64,000 bases of DNA, taken from contig NC_015638.1 in NCBI RefSeq assembly GCF_000211855.2, positions 2,081,001-2,145,000 of the forward strand. The letters are read 5' to 3'. The notes under the pieces are model-generated. The model was not told the DNA's origin and searched no databases. It saw only the letters and a program-made list of their open reading frames with translations. The translations under genes and the position numbers were made by a program. Of the stretch, positions 26,319-35,774 are shown piece after piece (within the stretch, counting starts at the first letter, position 1; every line of letters begins with the position of its first letter). The DNA is from Lacinutrix sp. 5H-3-7-4. Lineage in GTDB: Bacteria; Bacteroidota; Bacteroidia; Flavobacteriales; Flavobacteriaceae.

Positions 26319-27536
26319 TTACTTTATACTCATTAACTCAATATCAAAAATTAAGTTTGAGTTAGCAGGTATTGGTCCGTTTGCAGCAGCACCATAACCT
26401 AAAAACGAAGGAATAAATACTTTAGCTTTATCTCCAATTTTCATTCTTAAAAAAGCTTCTCTAAATCCTGGTATTAATCCAGCACTTGTGTTATATTTTC
26501 TATCAAAAGCCTTGTAAAAGCCATTTTCGTCTGCCTTTTCATCGTAAGTTCCATTAGCTTTGGCAACATCTTTCCAAGTTGTATAAAATAAAGTGCCATC
26601 TTCAAAATAACCAGCACAGTTAATATATACATTGTCTGATGGTTTTGGTTTTACACCATTACCTTCTTTTGTAGTAATCATTACCATACCTGTTGGAGAT
26701 TCGTAAACTTCGCCTTTTAAATCGGCATTAGCTTTTTTAAAACTATCTGCAGCTATTTTAGCTTTTTCTTTAGCTATTTCTTCTTGTTTCTTTTTAATTT
26801 CTTCAATACGTTGTGGTAATAAAGGTTCTTGTTCTGTAAATACAGCAGGAGCATCAAAGGCTTTAGCTGCACTACCTTTACGTATAATTGTTAGTTTATT
26901 AATTACAACATCTTCTAACGGTTTGTTAGCACTAGAGCGCTCTTTAGAAACTGCAACATTAGATATAGAATCTTGAACTTCTAAACCTTTTACAAGCTCA
27001 CCAAAAACAGGATGACAGCTTGTTCGTGGCGCGTTACAATTTTTTAAAGTTCCGTCTGCTAAAAAGGCATCTAATCTTTTTAAAGGGACTTCGGTTATAA
27101 AAAATTGGCTTCCGTTAGTTGCTAAACCTCCAGAATTTGCCATAGATAAAATACCTGCTTTATCGTGGCTTAATTCTTGGTCAAACTCACTATGAAACTT
27201 ATAACCAGCACTTCCCATTCCTGAAGCAGTTGGATCACCACCTTGAATCATAAATTTATCCATAACGCGGTGAAAAGTAATACCATCGTAAAATGGTTTT
27301 CCTTTTAAAGAATCTGCTAAACTTGGGTGAGTACCTTCAGCAAGACCAACAAAGTTTGCTACTGTTACTGGTGCTTTTTCAAAATATAATTTGGCAACCA
27401 TTGTACCTTTTGTGGTTTGAAACTCTGCATACAATCCATCTTCTAAATCTTTATAATTGTCTTGGCAAGAAGCACTTGTTATACCAACTACTAGTGCGAC
27501 TATAAAAATCTTGATCATTTGTTTATAATTGTTCAT
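26319..27536 (-). CDS. Lipoprotein with fused cyclophilin and FKBP prolyl isomerase domains (405 aa)
   Basis: A lipoprotein signal ends in TSASC. Residues about 30-215 form a cyclophilin domain (FHRVMDKFMIQGGDP, SMANSGGLATNGSQFFI), followed by a charged helical linker (EEIKKKQEEIAKEKAKIAAD) and a C-terminal FKBP domain (about 275-405; PGFREAFLRMKIGDKAKVFIP, LIFDIELM). Both halves look active, giving a double prolyl isomerase for folding exported proteins. The start is uncertain: an in-frame ATG six codons later (27518) gives a more typical signal peptide. It lies 21 bp after gldI in the same operon. Confidence 0.92.
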   Translation of the reverse strand: MNNYKQMIKIFIVALVVGITSASCQDNYKDLEDGLYAEFQTTKGTMVAKLYFEKAPVTVANFVGLAEGTHPSLADSLKGKPFYDGITFHRVMDKFMIQGGDPTASGMGSAGYKFHSEFDQELSHDKAGILSMANSGGLATNGSQFFITEVPLKRLDAFLADGTLKNCNAPRTSCHPVFGELVKGLEVQDSISNVAVSKERSSANKPLEDVVINKLTIIRKGSAAKAFDAPAVFTEQEPLLPQRIEEIKKKQEEIAKEKAKIAADSFKKANADLKGEVYESPTGMVMITTKEGNGVKPKPSDNVYINCAGYFEDGTLFYTTWKDVAKANGTYDEKADENGFYKAFDRKYNTSAGLIPGFREAFLRMKIGDKAKVFIPSFLGYGAAANGPIPANSNLIFDIELMSIK

Positions 27537-27557
27537 GTTTAAAATATTGATTTTTTG

Positions 27558-28100
27558 TTATTGCTTTTTTTGAATAGAATTTACTGTTACTGTACTTTGT
27601 ATAGGTATGTTAGAACCAATTTTATTTTCGTCTCCATAATAACCGTAGGCTTTTTGAGACGGAAAAATAAATTTATAAGTTTCTCCGGCTTGCATTAATT
27701 TTAAACCTTCGCGTAAGCCAGAAAATAACTCTTCTTGGTCCATAGCATAGTTTTTTGTTTTTAACGCTTCCGCGGAATAGATGGTAACACCATTTAAGTT
27801 AGATATATCATAATTAAAATTAACAATATCACCAAATGTTGCTTTAGGTGTATTTTCTTCTGAAGCTTTAACAACTGCATACCAGAAACCGTTTTCTGAA
27901 GCCTGATAATTGAGTATTGTATCTTGTGCTATAAGTGATTCTATTAAGACCTTTTCGTTTTGATAGAGCTGTTTATTTCTCTCGGCAGATTCTTTAATAA
28001 AAGAACCTGTTTTAGAAGATACAGGTTTTCTTGCTTCAGGTGTTGTTTTACAAGCAAAAGTTGTAAGTAATATTATTAAAAGGAAAATACCTTTATTCAT
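27558..28100 (-). CDS. gldI: Gliding motility-associated peptidyl-prolyl isomerase GldI
   Basis: The 180-residue protein is a lipoprotein (LLTTFAC, Cys17) with an N-terminal helical region and an FKBP domain (FGDIVNFNYDI, LREGLKLMQAGETYKFIFPS, IPIQSTVTVNSI). Length and order match GldI of Flavobacterium johnsoniae, which is needed for gliding and type IX secretion, presumably by folding its envelope components. The gene overlaps nrnA by 8 bp and is followed by the cyclophilin-FKBP lipoprotein gene, making a three-gene operon. Confidence 0.9.
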   Translation of the reverse strand: MNKGIFLLIILLTTFACKTTPEARKPVSSKTGSFIKESAERNKQLYQNEKVLIESLIAQDTILNYQASENGFWYAVVKASEENTPKATFGDIVNFNYDISNLNGVTIYSAEALKTKNYAMDQEELFSGLREGLKLMQAGETYKFIFPSQKAYGYYGDENKIGSNIPIQSTVTVNSIQKKQ

Positions 28101-29112
28101 TATTTAGGGCTTTACTATAGGTTGGTAATATACTAATAAATTTTTCAACTGTTGCTTCTAGAGATGTTGTGCTTTTTCCTCCAGCAGCATTAGTATGACC
28201 GCCACCTTCAAAATGAGCACGAGACATTTCGTTTACAGAAAAATCACCTTTAGATCGTAACGAAATTTTAATTATTCCTTGCTTTTTATCTTCTATAAAA
28301 ATAGCAGCTAGAACTGTTTTATTTAGTGATAATGCATAGTTTACAAAACCTTCGGTATCTCCTTTTTTATAATCTAATTGTTGTAACTCGTCTTGCGATA
28401 ATGTAATATATGCAGTATTATACTCTGGTAAAACTTTTAAATTACTAAGCGCACAACCTAATAATTGCATTCTATTAAACGAGTTTGTATCAAAAACATT
28501 GTTATGTATTTGTGTATTATCTGCACCTTTATCTATTAAGTCTGCAATTATACGGTGTGTTGTACTTGTGGTAGATCTAAATCTAAAAGAGCCAGTATCT
28601 GTCATAATACCAACATATAAACAAGTCGCAATATCTTTATCCACAACTTCTAAAGCTTCAAGTTTAGTTAAAAAGTGATAAACCATTTCGCAGGTAGAAC
28701 TCATGCTAACATCGCTAAACATATATTTAGCATAATTATCGGGTTGTTGATGATGATCAATCATAATTTTAATTGCATCACTACGTTCTAAAACAGGTTC
28801 CATATTACCAGTTCTATGTAAAGCATTAAAATCTAGTGTAAAAATAATATCGGCATGGTTAATAATGTTTTCGCTTTCTACGGTTTGCGTATCGTATTTT
28901 AAAATAGAATCCTCTTTTGGTAACCACTTTAAAAACTCAGGGTAATCGTTTGGAGCAACAATTACTGCATCGTGATTTAATTTTAATAGGTAGTGTAATA
29001 ACCCTAATGTAGAACCAATGGCATCACCATCTGGATTTTTATGAGGAATAACAACTATTTTTTTAGGCGTTGCTAATAGCGATTTTATATCTAATATATC
29101 TTGTGTTGTCAT
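28093..29112 (-). CDS. nrnA: DHH-family bifunctional oligoribonuclease/PAP phosphatase
   Basis: The 339-residue cytoplasmic protein has the DHH-DHHA1 architecture: PHKNPDGDAIGS (motif I), FTLDFNALHRTG (motif II), IMIDHHQQPD (motif III, the DHH) and, near the C terminus, the DHHA1 signature GGGHTNAAGG. NrnA degrades nanoRNAs and dephosphorylates pAp, linking RNA turnover to sulfur metabolism. It heads the operon nrnA-gldI-cyclophilin and is divergent from ndk. Confidence 0.93.
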   Translation of the reverse strand: MTTQDILDIKSLLATPKKIVVIPHKNPDGDAIGSTLGLLHYLLKLNHDAVIVAPNDYPEFLKWLPKEDSILKYDTQTVESENIINHADIIFTLDFNALHRTGNMEPVLERSDAIKIMIDHHQQPDNYAKYMFSDVSMSSTCEMVYHFLTKLEALEVVDKDIATCLYVGIMTDTGSFRFRSTTSTTHRIIADLIDKGADNTQIHNNVFDTNSFNRMQLLGCALSNLKVLPEYNTAYITLSQDELQQLDYKKGDTEGFVNYALSLNKTVLAAIFIEDKKQGIIKISLRSKGDFSVNEMSRAHFEGGGHTNAAGGKSTTSLEATVEKFISILPTYSKALNNE

Positions 29113-29148
29113 AGCGCACGAAGATACAATTTTTTAATATGAGAATGT

Positions 29149-29179
29149 ATTGTTTTATTAAAGAAATACACTACTTTTG
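29149..29179 (+). promoter_or_regulatory. Promoter of ndk
   Basis: TACTTTTG at 29172-29179 matches TAnnTTTG, and ATTG at 29149-29152 sits 19 bp upstream as a near -33 box (one mismatch). The ATG follows 20 bp later. Confidence 0.65.
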
Positions 29180-29199
29180 CACCTTAAAAAATTAATAAA

Positions 29200-29619
29200 A
29201 TGGCAACAAATAGAACATTTACAATGCTTAAGCCTGATAGTGTAGAAAAAGGACACATTGGCGCAATTTTAGAAAAAATAAACGCTTCAGGTTTTAGAAT
29301 CGTAGCAATGAAATTAACGCAAATGACTAAAGCAGATGCTGAGGCATTTTACGCAATTCACAACGAAAGACCTTTCTTTGGTGAATTAGTAGAGTACATG
29401 ACACGCGGACCTATTGTAGCTGCTGTTTTAGAAAAAGAAAACGCAGTTGAAGATTTTAGAACTTTAATAGGTGCTACAAATCCTGCAGATGCTGCAGAAG
29501 GAACAATTAGAAAATTATACGCAGCTTCTATTGGAGAAAATGCTGTACACGGTAGCGATAGTGATGAAAATGCTGCTATCGAAAGTGCTTTTCACTTTTC
29601 AGGAAGAGAAATGTTTTAA
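29200..29619 (+). CDS. ndk: Nucleoside-diphosphate kinase
   Basis: The 139-residue protein is typical in length and sequence. It starts with [10 protein letters not shown], contains the RPFF segment and has the phosphate-accepting His117 in NAVHGSDS. It transfers the gamma phosphate from ATP to other nucleoside diphosphates. It is monocistronic, with its own promoter and terminator. Confidence 0.97.
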   Translation: MATNRTFTMLKPDSVEKGHIGAILEKINASGFRIVAMKLTQMTKADAEAFYAIHNERPFFGELVEYMTRGPIVAAVLEKENAVEDFRTLIGATNPADAAEGTIRKLYAASIGENAVHGSDSDENAAIESAFHFSGREMF

Positions 29620-29646
29620 GCATTTTATCGTAAAAAATATACACTT

Positions 29647-29678
29647 AAGCCTAATTTTAACACGATTAGGCTTTTTTT
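29647..29678 (+). terminator. Terminator of ndk
   Basis: AAGCCTAAT (29647-29655) pairs with ATTAGGCTT (29665-29673), then a T run. Confidence 0.88.
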
Positions 29679-29721
29679 GTATTTGTCAATGAGTTACTTT
29701 AGCGTCTCTAAAAAATTGACA

Positions 29722-32295
29722 ATGAATACCTTAAAACAATCGCTATACTTTCTTTTTTTCTTTTCAATTATAGCCAATGCTCAAAACTCTCAAGATGCAT
29801 TAACTAATTTAAAAAAGAATACCAACGCTACAATTACTGTTAATACTCATTCTGGAGTTCCAGAGTTTATAAAATTCCCTAATGCTTCAGCTTTAAAAAT
29901 TAGAGGTGCATCGCATGAAGAAAAAGCGCTTCAGTTTTTAAATGATAACAAATCTGTTTTTAAGCTTAACACTGTTGAAAGTGCCTTTAAAATAAATAAA
30001 CCAAAACTGGATAATATTGGAAATTCACGTTTAATTTTAAATCAAATTCATAATGATGTACCAGTTTACGATGGTAAATTATTGTTTCATTTTAATTCTC
30101 AAGGAGATTTAACAGCTATAAATGGTAACTATATTCCGCAAATAAAAATAAATACTCAACCGTCAATAGGTGCAGCTTCAGCAAAATCAATTGCTATTCA
30201 GGAAATTATTAATCAAAACATAAATAATTCTGGAGAAGCTTTGTTTATAGAATCAAATATGTTATTTGTTTTCCAAAAGGGATTAGCCCAAGGTTATCAA
30301 GGAGCTAATTATTTAGTTTATAAAGTTGAGGTAACAAATGCTTTAGATGTAAGAGAATTTATATTTGTAAATGCTCATAGTGGTGAAATTGTAGAACAAT
30401 TTACAGGAATCGCTCATGCATTAGATAGGGTGATTTACGAAAACGATACAAGCAATGTAGCCTGGCAAGAAGGCGATGCTTTACCCGGAACGTTAACCAT
30501 TTGGCAACGTAATGAGGTTGAGGCTTCTGGTCATGTTTATCATTTTTTTAATAATGCTTTTGGTTTTGCTTCATACGATGGAGCAGATGCACAAATGCAA
30601 ACTATAAATAATAACCCTAATATTAATTGCCCTAATGCAAGTTGGAATGGAGTAACAGCGAATTATTGCGATGGTACTGCTGCAGATGATGTTATTGCGC
30701 ATGAATGGGGACACGCATATACACAATTTACAAGCGGCTTAATTTATCAATGGCAATCTGGAGCTATTAATGAATCATATTCAGATATTTGGGGAGAAAC
30801 TGTAGATCTTTTAAATAATTATGAAGATACCGACGATGATAATTCTATTAGAACAAACGGTTGCGGTAGCAGTGATCGATGGCGTATTGCAGAAGATGCC
30901 ACTGCGTTTTCAAGTGCTATTAGAGACATGTGGGATCCTACTTGTAATGGAGATCCTGGAAAAGTAACAGATGCAGAATATTTATGTGGTACTGCAGATA
31001 ATGGTGGTGTGCATATTAACTCTGGAATACCTAATCACGCATACGCGTTATTAGTAGATGGAGGTAATTATAACGGACAAGTAATTATTGGAATTGGCTT
31101 TACTAAGGCAGCACATATATTCTGGCGTGCACAAAGCCAATATTTAACTGCTACTAGTGACTTTGTAAATTTAGCCGATGCTTTAGAGGCTTCTGCAAAC
31201 GATTTGTTAGGCGTTAATTTAGAAGGTTTATCTACAACAAGTACACCTGTAGGACCATCTGGAGAAATTATAACTCCAGCAGATGTACAACAAGTAATAA
31301 ATGCAATTTTAGCGGTAGAATTACGTGTAAATCCAGACGCTTGTGGCTATACACCTGTGTTGGTTGATACTGCTCCATTATGTGATAACGCAAATAATAA
31401 TCCTATATTTTTTGAAGATTGGGAAAATGGTATTGGTAATTGGACATTAAGTCAAGACCAAACAGCAGGAACTTGGACTGCTAGAGATTGGGAAATTGAG
31501 ACTAGTTTACCTAACGGAAGAACAGGAAGTGGTATTTATGCTATAAATGCACCAATTGGAGCACCACAATATGGAGGTGATTGTGCTTCAGATTTCCAAA
31601 ACGGAATTATGCGTTTGCAAAGTCCTGTAATAACTTTGCCAGATTTTACAGATGGTAATTTTGAATTGGCATTTAATCATTACATTTCTATAGAGCCTAG
31701 CTGGGATGGCGGAAATATAAAAATGAGTATAAATGGTGGCACTTGGGATATTATACCATCTACAGCTTTTACAGCAAACCCATATAACGGTACATTAAAT
31801 GGACCAGGACAAAACGATAATCCTATGGCAGGAGAAAATGTGTTTACAGGAACCGATGAAGGTTCTAATAAAGGCAGTTGGGGAACAAGTATAATAGATT
31901 TAGGAAGTTTAGGAGTTTTGGCAAATGATACGATACAATTTAGATTTGAAATGGGAACCGATGGATGTAATGGTCGAGAAGGTTGGTATCTTGATGAATT
32001 TAGAGTTTATAATTGTGCCTATGCATTATCAGTTTCAGAGTTTGAAAATCTAGAGAGTTATGTAACAGTATACCCAAACCCATCTAATGGTATTTTTACT
32101 TTACAAAATAAAAAGCCAACAACACTTGTAAATGCTAAAGTTTACGATATAAACGGACGTTTAATTAAAACAATAAACCTTAGCAATATGGCTTCAGAAA
32201 AAATAATAGATTTAAGTGAATTTTCTTCAGGTTTATATTTTATGTCTGTAGCTTCACAAACATCAACAACAGTAATTAAATTACTCAAGCAGTAA
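29722..32295 (+). CDS. Secreted M4 (thermolysin-like) metalloprotease with T9SS type A sorting domain
   Basis: Using the ATG at 29722 gives 857 residues with a proper signal peptide (NTLKQSLYFLFFFSIIANA); upstream TTG codons would add a non-signal leader inside the terminator of ndk. An FTP/PepSY propeptide (about 25-230) is followed by the M4 catalytic domain with HEWGH, the third zinc ligand in NESYSDIWGE and a C-terminal VHINSGIPNHAYALL block. Next come a lectin- or MAM-like beta domain (FFEDWENGIGNWTL) and a type A sorting domain (VYPNPSNGIFTLQNK). It is an exported, probably cell-surface or released, protease for protein degradation. Confidence 0.95.
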   Translation: MNTLKQSLYFLFFFSIIANAQNSQDALTNLKKNTNATITVNTHSGVPEFIKFPNASALKIRGASHEEKALQFLNDNKSVFKLNTVESAFKINKPKLDNIGNSRLILNQIHNDVPVYDGKLLFHFNSQGDLTAINGNYIPQIKINTQPSIGAASAKSIAIQEIINQNINNSGEALFIESNMLFVFQKGLAQGYQGANYLVYKVEVTNALDVREFIFVNAHSGEIVEQFTGIAHALDRVIYENDTSNVAWQEGDALPGTLTIWQRNEVEASGHVYHFFNNAFGFASYDGADAQMQTINNNPNINCPNASWNGVTANYCDGTAADDVIAHEWGHAYTQFTSGLIYQWQSGAINESYSDIWGETVDLLNNYEDTDDDNSIRTNGCGSSDRWRIAEDATAFSSAIRDMWDPTCNGDPGKVTDAEYLCGTADNGGVHINSGIPNHAYALLVDGGNYNGQVIIGIGFTKAAHIFWRAQSQYLTATSDFVNLADALEASANDLLGVNLEGLSTTSTPVGPSGEIITPADVQQVINAILAVELRVNPDACGYTPVLVDTAPLCDNANNNPIFFEDWENGIGNWTLSQDQTAGTWTARDWEIETSLPNGRTGSGIYAINAPIGAPQYGGDCASDFQNGIMRLQSPVITLPDFTDGNFELAFNHYISIEPSWDGGNIKMSINGGTWDIIPSTAFTANPYNGTLNGPGQNDNPMAGENVFTGTDEGSNKGSWGTSIIDLGSLGVLANDTIQFRFEMGTDGCNGREGWYLDEFRVYNCAYALSVSEFENLESYVTVYPNPSNGIFTLQNKKPTTLVNAKVYDINGRLIKTINLSNMASEKIIDLSEFSSGLYFMSVASQTSTTVIKLLKQ

Positions 32296-32319
32296 GGTGA
32301 GAAAAATATTTTAAAATAG

Positions 32320-32347
32320 AAAAGCCCACTCAATTGAGTGGGCTTTT
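32320..32347. terminator. Perfect palindromic terminator between the protease and the csp genes
   Basis: A 28-nt perfect palindrome, AAAAGCCCACTCAA followed by its complement, works on both strands for the protease gene (+) and the first-listed csp gene (-). Confidence 0.9.
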
Positions 32348-32371
32348 GCTTAAAAAATTATGAAGTATATA

Positions 32372-32563
32372 TTAAATAACTTTAACGTTAACTGCGTTTA
32401 ATCCTTTTTTGCCTTCTTGTAAGTCGAATTCAACGTCATCGCCTTCACGAATCTCATCAATTATACCTGTAACATGTACAAAATGGTCTTTGTCTACACC
32501 TTCTTCTGTGATGAAACCAAATCCTTTAGTGTCATTGAAGAATTTTACTGTGCCTTTACTCAT
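32372..32563 (-). CDS. Cold-shock protein (CspA family), copy 1
   Basis: The 63-residue single cold-shock domain has the RNA-binding motifs KGFGFI and HFVHV. It is a nucleic-acid chaperone in the cytoplasm. Its near-twin lies 172 bp upstream with its own terminator in between, so the two are separate transcription units. The region 32564-32678 is probably its promoter and 5' leader; I see no clear box there. Confidence 0.96.
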   Translation of the reverse strand: MSKGTVKFFNDTKGFGFITEEGVDKDHFVHVTGIIDEIREGDDVEFDLQEGKKGLNAVNVKVI

Positions 32564-32678
32564 TGTAATAAATTTTAATATTAATTATTTAATTATTGGC
32601 AAAGATGATGCCATTAATTAACATGACCTATTTATTAGTTTGTTATTATTAAAATGTTTTCAAAATTACCATAAAAAA

Positions 32679-32703
32679 AAGCTCACTATAAAATAGTGAG
32701 CTT
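32679..32703 (-). terminator. Terminator of cold-shock gene copy 2
   Basis: AAGCTCACTAT pairs with ATAGTGAGCTT across a 3-nt loop. On the minus strand a T8 run follows. Confidence 0.88.
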
Positions 32704-32735
32704 AATTGTAATAAGGTAAATTGAATATATATAGA

Positions 32736-32927
32736 TTATATAACTTTTACGTTTACTGCGTTCATACCTTTACGACCTTCTTGAAGATCGAATTCTACTG
32801 CATCTCCTTCACGAACTTCGTCGATTAAACCAGAGATGTGTACGAAATGGTCTTTGTCTGATCCTTCTTCAGTTATAAAACCGAAACCTTTAGAATCATT
32901 GAAAAATTTTACTGTGCCTTGAGCCAT
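32736..32927 (-). CDS. Cold-shock protein (CspA family), copy 2
   Basis: The 63-residue protein differs from copy 1 at only about ten positions (for example MAQGTVKFFNDSKGFGFI versus MSKGTVKFFNDTKGFGFI). Both keep the KGFGFI and HFVHI RNA-binding strands. A tandem duplication with independent terminators suggests separate control, as is common for csp paralogues in bacteria. Confidence 0.96.
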   Translation of the reverse strand: MAQGTVKFFNDSKGFGFITEEGSDKDHFVHISGLIDEVREGDAVEFDLQEGRKGMNAVNVKVI

Positions 32928-33030
32928 TTTAAAAAAAATTTAATTTATAATAAGTTCCAAAGATAGTATTTTAATTTAACAATTGTTTTTTTAAACCTTT
33001 TATTTTGAATAAGTAACAATTTGTTAACCT

Positions 33031-33327
33031 CTACCTAAGTATTATTTTTTTTATTAAGTCTTTTTCTAGTGCCTCATTAAGCATTTTTACAATTTTTTCT
33101 TTTCCGTAACTAAGTTCTTCTCTAAGTACGCTAGAGCTTAGTTGTACAAACAAAGTATCGTTTTTAAGTTCTATAGCAGTTGTATAATTATTAACACCAT
33201 TTCCCATTAAATTAGCCCATGCTTCACGAACATTAACTTTATCTAAACCTTTTTCTAAATTATTTGTTTCTACAAAATCTTTTAAGGCATCAGAGATGTT
33301 TAATAAATTGTTATTGCGTTTTGCCAT
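33031..33327 (-). CDS. DUF721 domain-containing protein (DciA-like)
   Basis: The 98-residue protein fits the DUF721 family: the NVREAWANLMGNGVNNYT block, then FVQLSSSVLREELSYGKEKIVKMLNE. In other bacteria DUF721 proteins (DciA) act as loaders of the replicative helicase DnaB. The location 19 bp after a lipocalin-like gene and downstream of recF supports a link with replication or repair; in Bacteroidota recF and a DUF721 gene are often neighbours. Role inferred from family only. Confidence 0.85.
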   Translation of the reverse strand: MAKRNNNLLNISDALKDFVETNNLEKGLDKVNVREAWANLMGNGVNNYTTAIELKNDTLFVQLSSSVLREELSYGKEKIVKMLNEALEKDLIKKIILR

Positions 33328-33346
33328 CTTTAAGTAGGTCGTTTTT

Positions 33347-33763
33347 TTAATTAATGTTTATTGGAGTAAAACGTTTATAAGTATAGACTTTATTGTCTTT
33401 ATTTACAATTTTAAGTTCTTTTTCGTTAGCTAATAATATGGTTTCTTTCCAGTTAGTATACTGTGTAGAATAGTAAATGTTTAAACTGTCGTTTTCAATT
33501 TTCAAGTTTAAAGTCTCTATGTTTTTAGACGTTTCATAACTACCATTATAATTTGGTGTCATTTTTTTTCTAAAACCTTTTAAACTGTCGTTTACTATAA
33601 TATAATCTATAGTTTGATTTATTGTATATTCTTTTTTCGTGCCGTCTGGTAGTGTAACACTTTCAATTTCCCAATAACCATTTACGTGATCTATAAATGT
33701 TTCAGGAGAATTAGAGCAGTTTAATAGTACTAAAAATATTAAGCTAAAAATAATTTTTCTCAT
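33347..33763 (-). CDS. Lipocalin-like lipoprotein (138 aa)
   Basis: A lipoprotein signal ends in LLNC (Cys16). The mature part begins with the DHVNGYWEIESVTLPDG strand typical of lipocalin-like domains in Bacteroidota and continues as a small beta barrel ending in KVYTYKRF. It sits 2 bp after recF and just before the DUF721 gene, so it is cotranscribed with replication genes although it should be an envelope protein. Ligand and role are unknown. Confidence 0.8.
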   Translation of the reverse strand: MRKIIFSLIFLVLLNCSNSPETFIDHVNGYWEIESVTLPDGTKKEYTINQTIDYIIVNDSLKGFRKKMTPNYNGSYETSKNIETLNLKIENDSLNIYYSTQYTNWKETILLANEKELKIVNKDNKVYTYKRFTPININ

Positions 33764-33765
33764 AA

Positions 33766-34845
33766 TTATAGTTTAAAAATTTCATAAGATTGGTGTACTT
33801 GTTTTACAGCATTCTCTGTACGTTCGGCATGCGTATCACTAATAAAAAGTTGTCCAAAATTTTCATCGTCAACAAGTTTTATTATTTGTGTTACACGTTC
33901 TTCATCTAACTTATCAAAAATATCGTCTAGTAAAAGTATAGGATTAACACCACTTTGTTGTTTTATAAAATCAAATTGTGCCAGTTTTAATGCAATTAAA
34001 AACGATTTTTGTTGCCCTTGACTTCCAAATTTTTTAATAGGATGCTCGTCTATATTAAAAAGTAAATCGTCTTTATGTACACCAACACTAGTATATTGTA
34101 CGGCTTTATCTTTATTAATCACCTTTTTTAAAAGTGACTCTAATTCATTATCAAAAAGATCACTTTTGTATACTAAATCTACTATTTCATTACCGTTGCT
34201 AATGGCTTGATATCTAGATTTAAAAATAGGTATAAAAGTTTCTAAAAAACTATTTCTTTTGTTAAAAACCTCTGTTCCAAAAGTATGTAGCTGAGCATTG
34301 TAAATGTCAAGCGTATCTTGATTAAAAGTATTATTTAAAGCAAAATATTTTAGTAGGCTATTACGTTGCGCTAAAGCTTTATTGTATTTAATTAAATGCT
34401 CTAAATAAAATTTGTCGCTTTGTGATATAACACTATCTATAAATTTGCGTCGGGTAACACTACCTTCTGTAATTAAATCACGATCGGCTGGAGAAATAAT
34501 TACCAATGGTAAAAAACCAATATGCTCACTAAATTTCTCGTAAGCTTTTGCATTACGCTTTATAACTTTCTTTTGTCCGCGTTTTAAGCTAACAACAATT
34601 TTTTCAGATTTATTTTCTTTATTATATTCTCCATTTACAACAAAAAAATCTTCATCATGTTTAATGTTTTGAGAGGCAATTGGGTTAAAATAACTTTTAC
34701 CAAAAGACAAATGATAAATAGCATCTAAAACATTTGTTTTACCAACGCCATTGTTGCCTACCAGACAATTTATGGTATCGTTAAACTCGAAAGTTTTACT
34801 GTCGAAATTCTTATAATTAAGTAATGAAAGAGACTTTAAAATCAT
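33766..34845 (-). CDS. recF: DNA replication and repair protein RecF
   Basis: The 359-residue ABC-type ATPase has Walker A GNNGVGKT at 30-37, the signature region [16 protein letters not shown] and Walker [13 protein letters not shown]. RecF acts with RecO and RecR to load RecA at gapped DNA. The length is normal. It heads the transcript recF - lipocalin-like - DUF721 and is divergent from the TPR gene, with a 125-bp promoter region. Confidence 0.96.
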   Translation of the reverse strand: MILKSLSLLNYKNFDSKTFEFNDTINCLVGNNGVGKTNVLDAIYHLSFGKSYFNPIASQNIKHDEDFFVVNGEYNKENKSEKIVVSLKRGQKKVIKRNAKAYEKFSEHIGFLPLVIISPADRDLITEGSVTRRKFIDSVISQSDKFYLEHLIKYNKALAQRNSLLKYFALNNTFNQDTLDIYNAQLHTFGTEVFNKRNSFLETFIPIFKSRYQAISNGNEIVDLVYKSDLFDNELESLLKKVINKDKAVQYTSVGVHKDDLLFNIDEHPIKKFGSQGQQKSFLIALKLAQFDFIKQQSGVNPILLLDDIFDKLDEERVTQIIKLVDDENFGQLFISDTHAERTENAVKQVHQSYEIFKL

Positions 34846-34941
34846 AGATAAGGCTCAAAATTGAGGGAATACTAAAAGTGTAATTAAAATAGGTTGTGCA
34901 AAATAACAAATAAATAAACTTTTATATATGAAGAAAAATTT

Positions 34942-34949
34942 TATTTTTG
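34942..34949 (+). promoter_or_regulatory. -7 promoter box of the TPR-ribH unit
   Basis: TATTTTTG matches TAnnTTTG 21 bp before the ATG at 34971. It overlaps an in-frame TTG, which argues against the longer start. Confidence 0.55.
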
Positions 34950-34970
34950 CCACGCATAAATAAACTATAC

Positions 34971-35747
34971 ATGGCAACTTACAAGAAAAGAGGTTATAAA
35001 CCAAAAACGGAAAAAGAAAAAGAAGTTATTGATCATGACTTAGGAGAAAACTCAACAACAGCTGAGGTTTTTGATACCTTAGATGAGACCGCTTCTAAAA
35101 CCGAAGATTTTGTAGCCGCAAATCAAAAATATATATTTATAATCATTGGAGCAGTAGCTGTATTTGTTTTAGGATACTTAGGCTACAAAGAGTTTGTTAC
35201 AAAACCAGCTCAAATTGAAGCAATGAACGAAATGTATCATGCGCAAAAACAATTTAATGATGCAGCTAACGGTATATCTAGTGATTCTTTATATAACGTA
35301 GCATTAAATGGTAGCGAAGGTAAATTTGGTATGCTTGATATTATGGATGAGTATAGCGGTACACCAGCAGCAAACTTAGCTAAGTACTACGCAGGTATGG
35401 CTTACTTAAATCTAAAAGATTATAAAAATGCAGTAGCAATGTTAGATGGTTACAAAGCCGAAGACGAAGCAACAGGACCATTAGCAAAAGGAGCAATTGG
35501 AGATGCCTTTGTACAATTAAATCAAAACGAAGACGCGCTTAAATATTATATTGAAGCAGCTAAAATGCGTGATAACGAATTTACAGCACCAACATACTAC
35601 TACAAAGCAGGAACATTAGCTTTAGAATTAGGAAAAGCAAAAGAAGCTTTAGGATACTTTAATACAATTAAAGAGAAATATCCAAACGCAACAGAAGCTA
35701 GCTCTGTAGATGTGTTTATTGGAAAAGCACAAGCGATGTCAAAATAA
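34971..35747 (+). CDS. TPR protein with one membrane anchor (YfgM-like)
   Basis: Starting at the ATG at 34971 gives 258 residues: a basic N terminus (MATYKKRGYKPKTEKEKEV), one membrane helix (YIFIIIGAVAVFVLGYLGY, about 50-68) and a C-terminal set of TPR-like helical repeats (YYAGMAYLNLKDYKNAV, YYKAGTLALELGKAKEAL). This topology matches YfgM/TPR_21 proteins, which in E. coli bind the Sec translocon and chaperones. It is followed by ribH 27 bp later in the same operon. Confidence 0.88.
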   Translation: MATYKKRGYKPKTEKEKEVIDHDLGENSTTAEVFDTLDETASKTEDFVAANQKYIFIIIGAVAVFVLGYLGYKEFVTKPAQIEAMNEMYHAQKQFNDAANGISSDSLYNVALNGSEGKFGMLDIMDEYSGTPAANLAKYYAGMAYLNLKDYKNAVAMLDGYKAEDEATGPLAKGAIGDAFVQLNQNEDALKYYIEAAKMRDNEFTAPTYYYKAGTLALELGKAKEALGYFNTIKEKYPNATEASSVDVFIGKAQAMSK

Positions 35748-35774
35748 AAAATACCGCTTTCGTGGAAAGACTTT

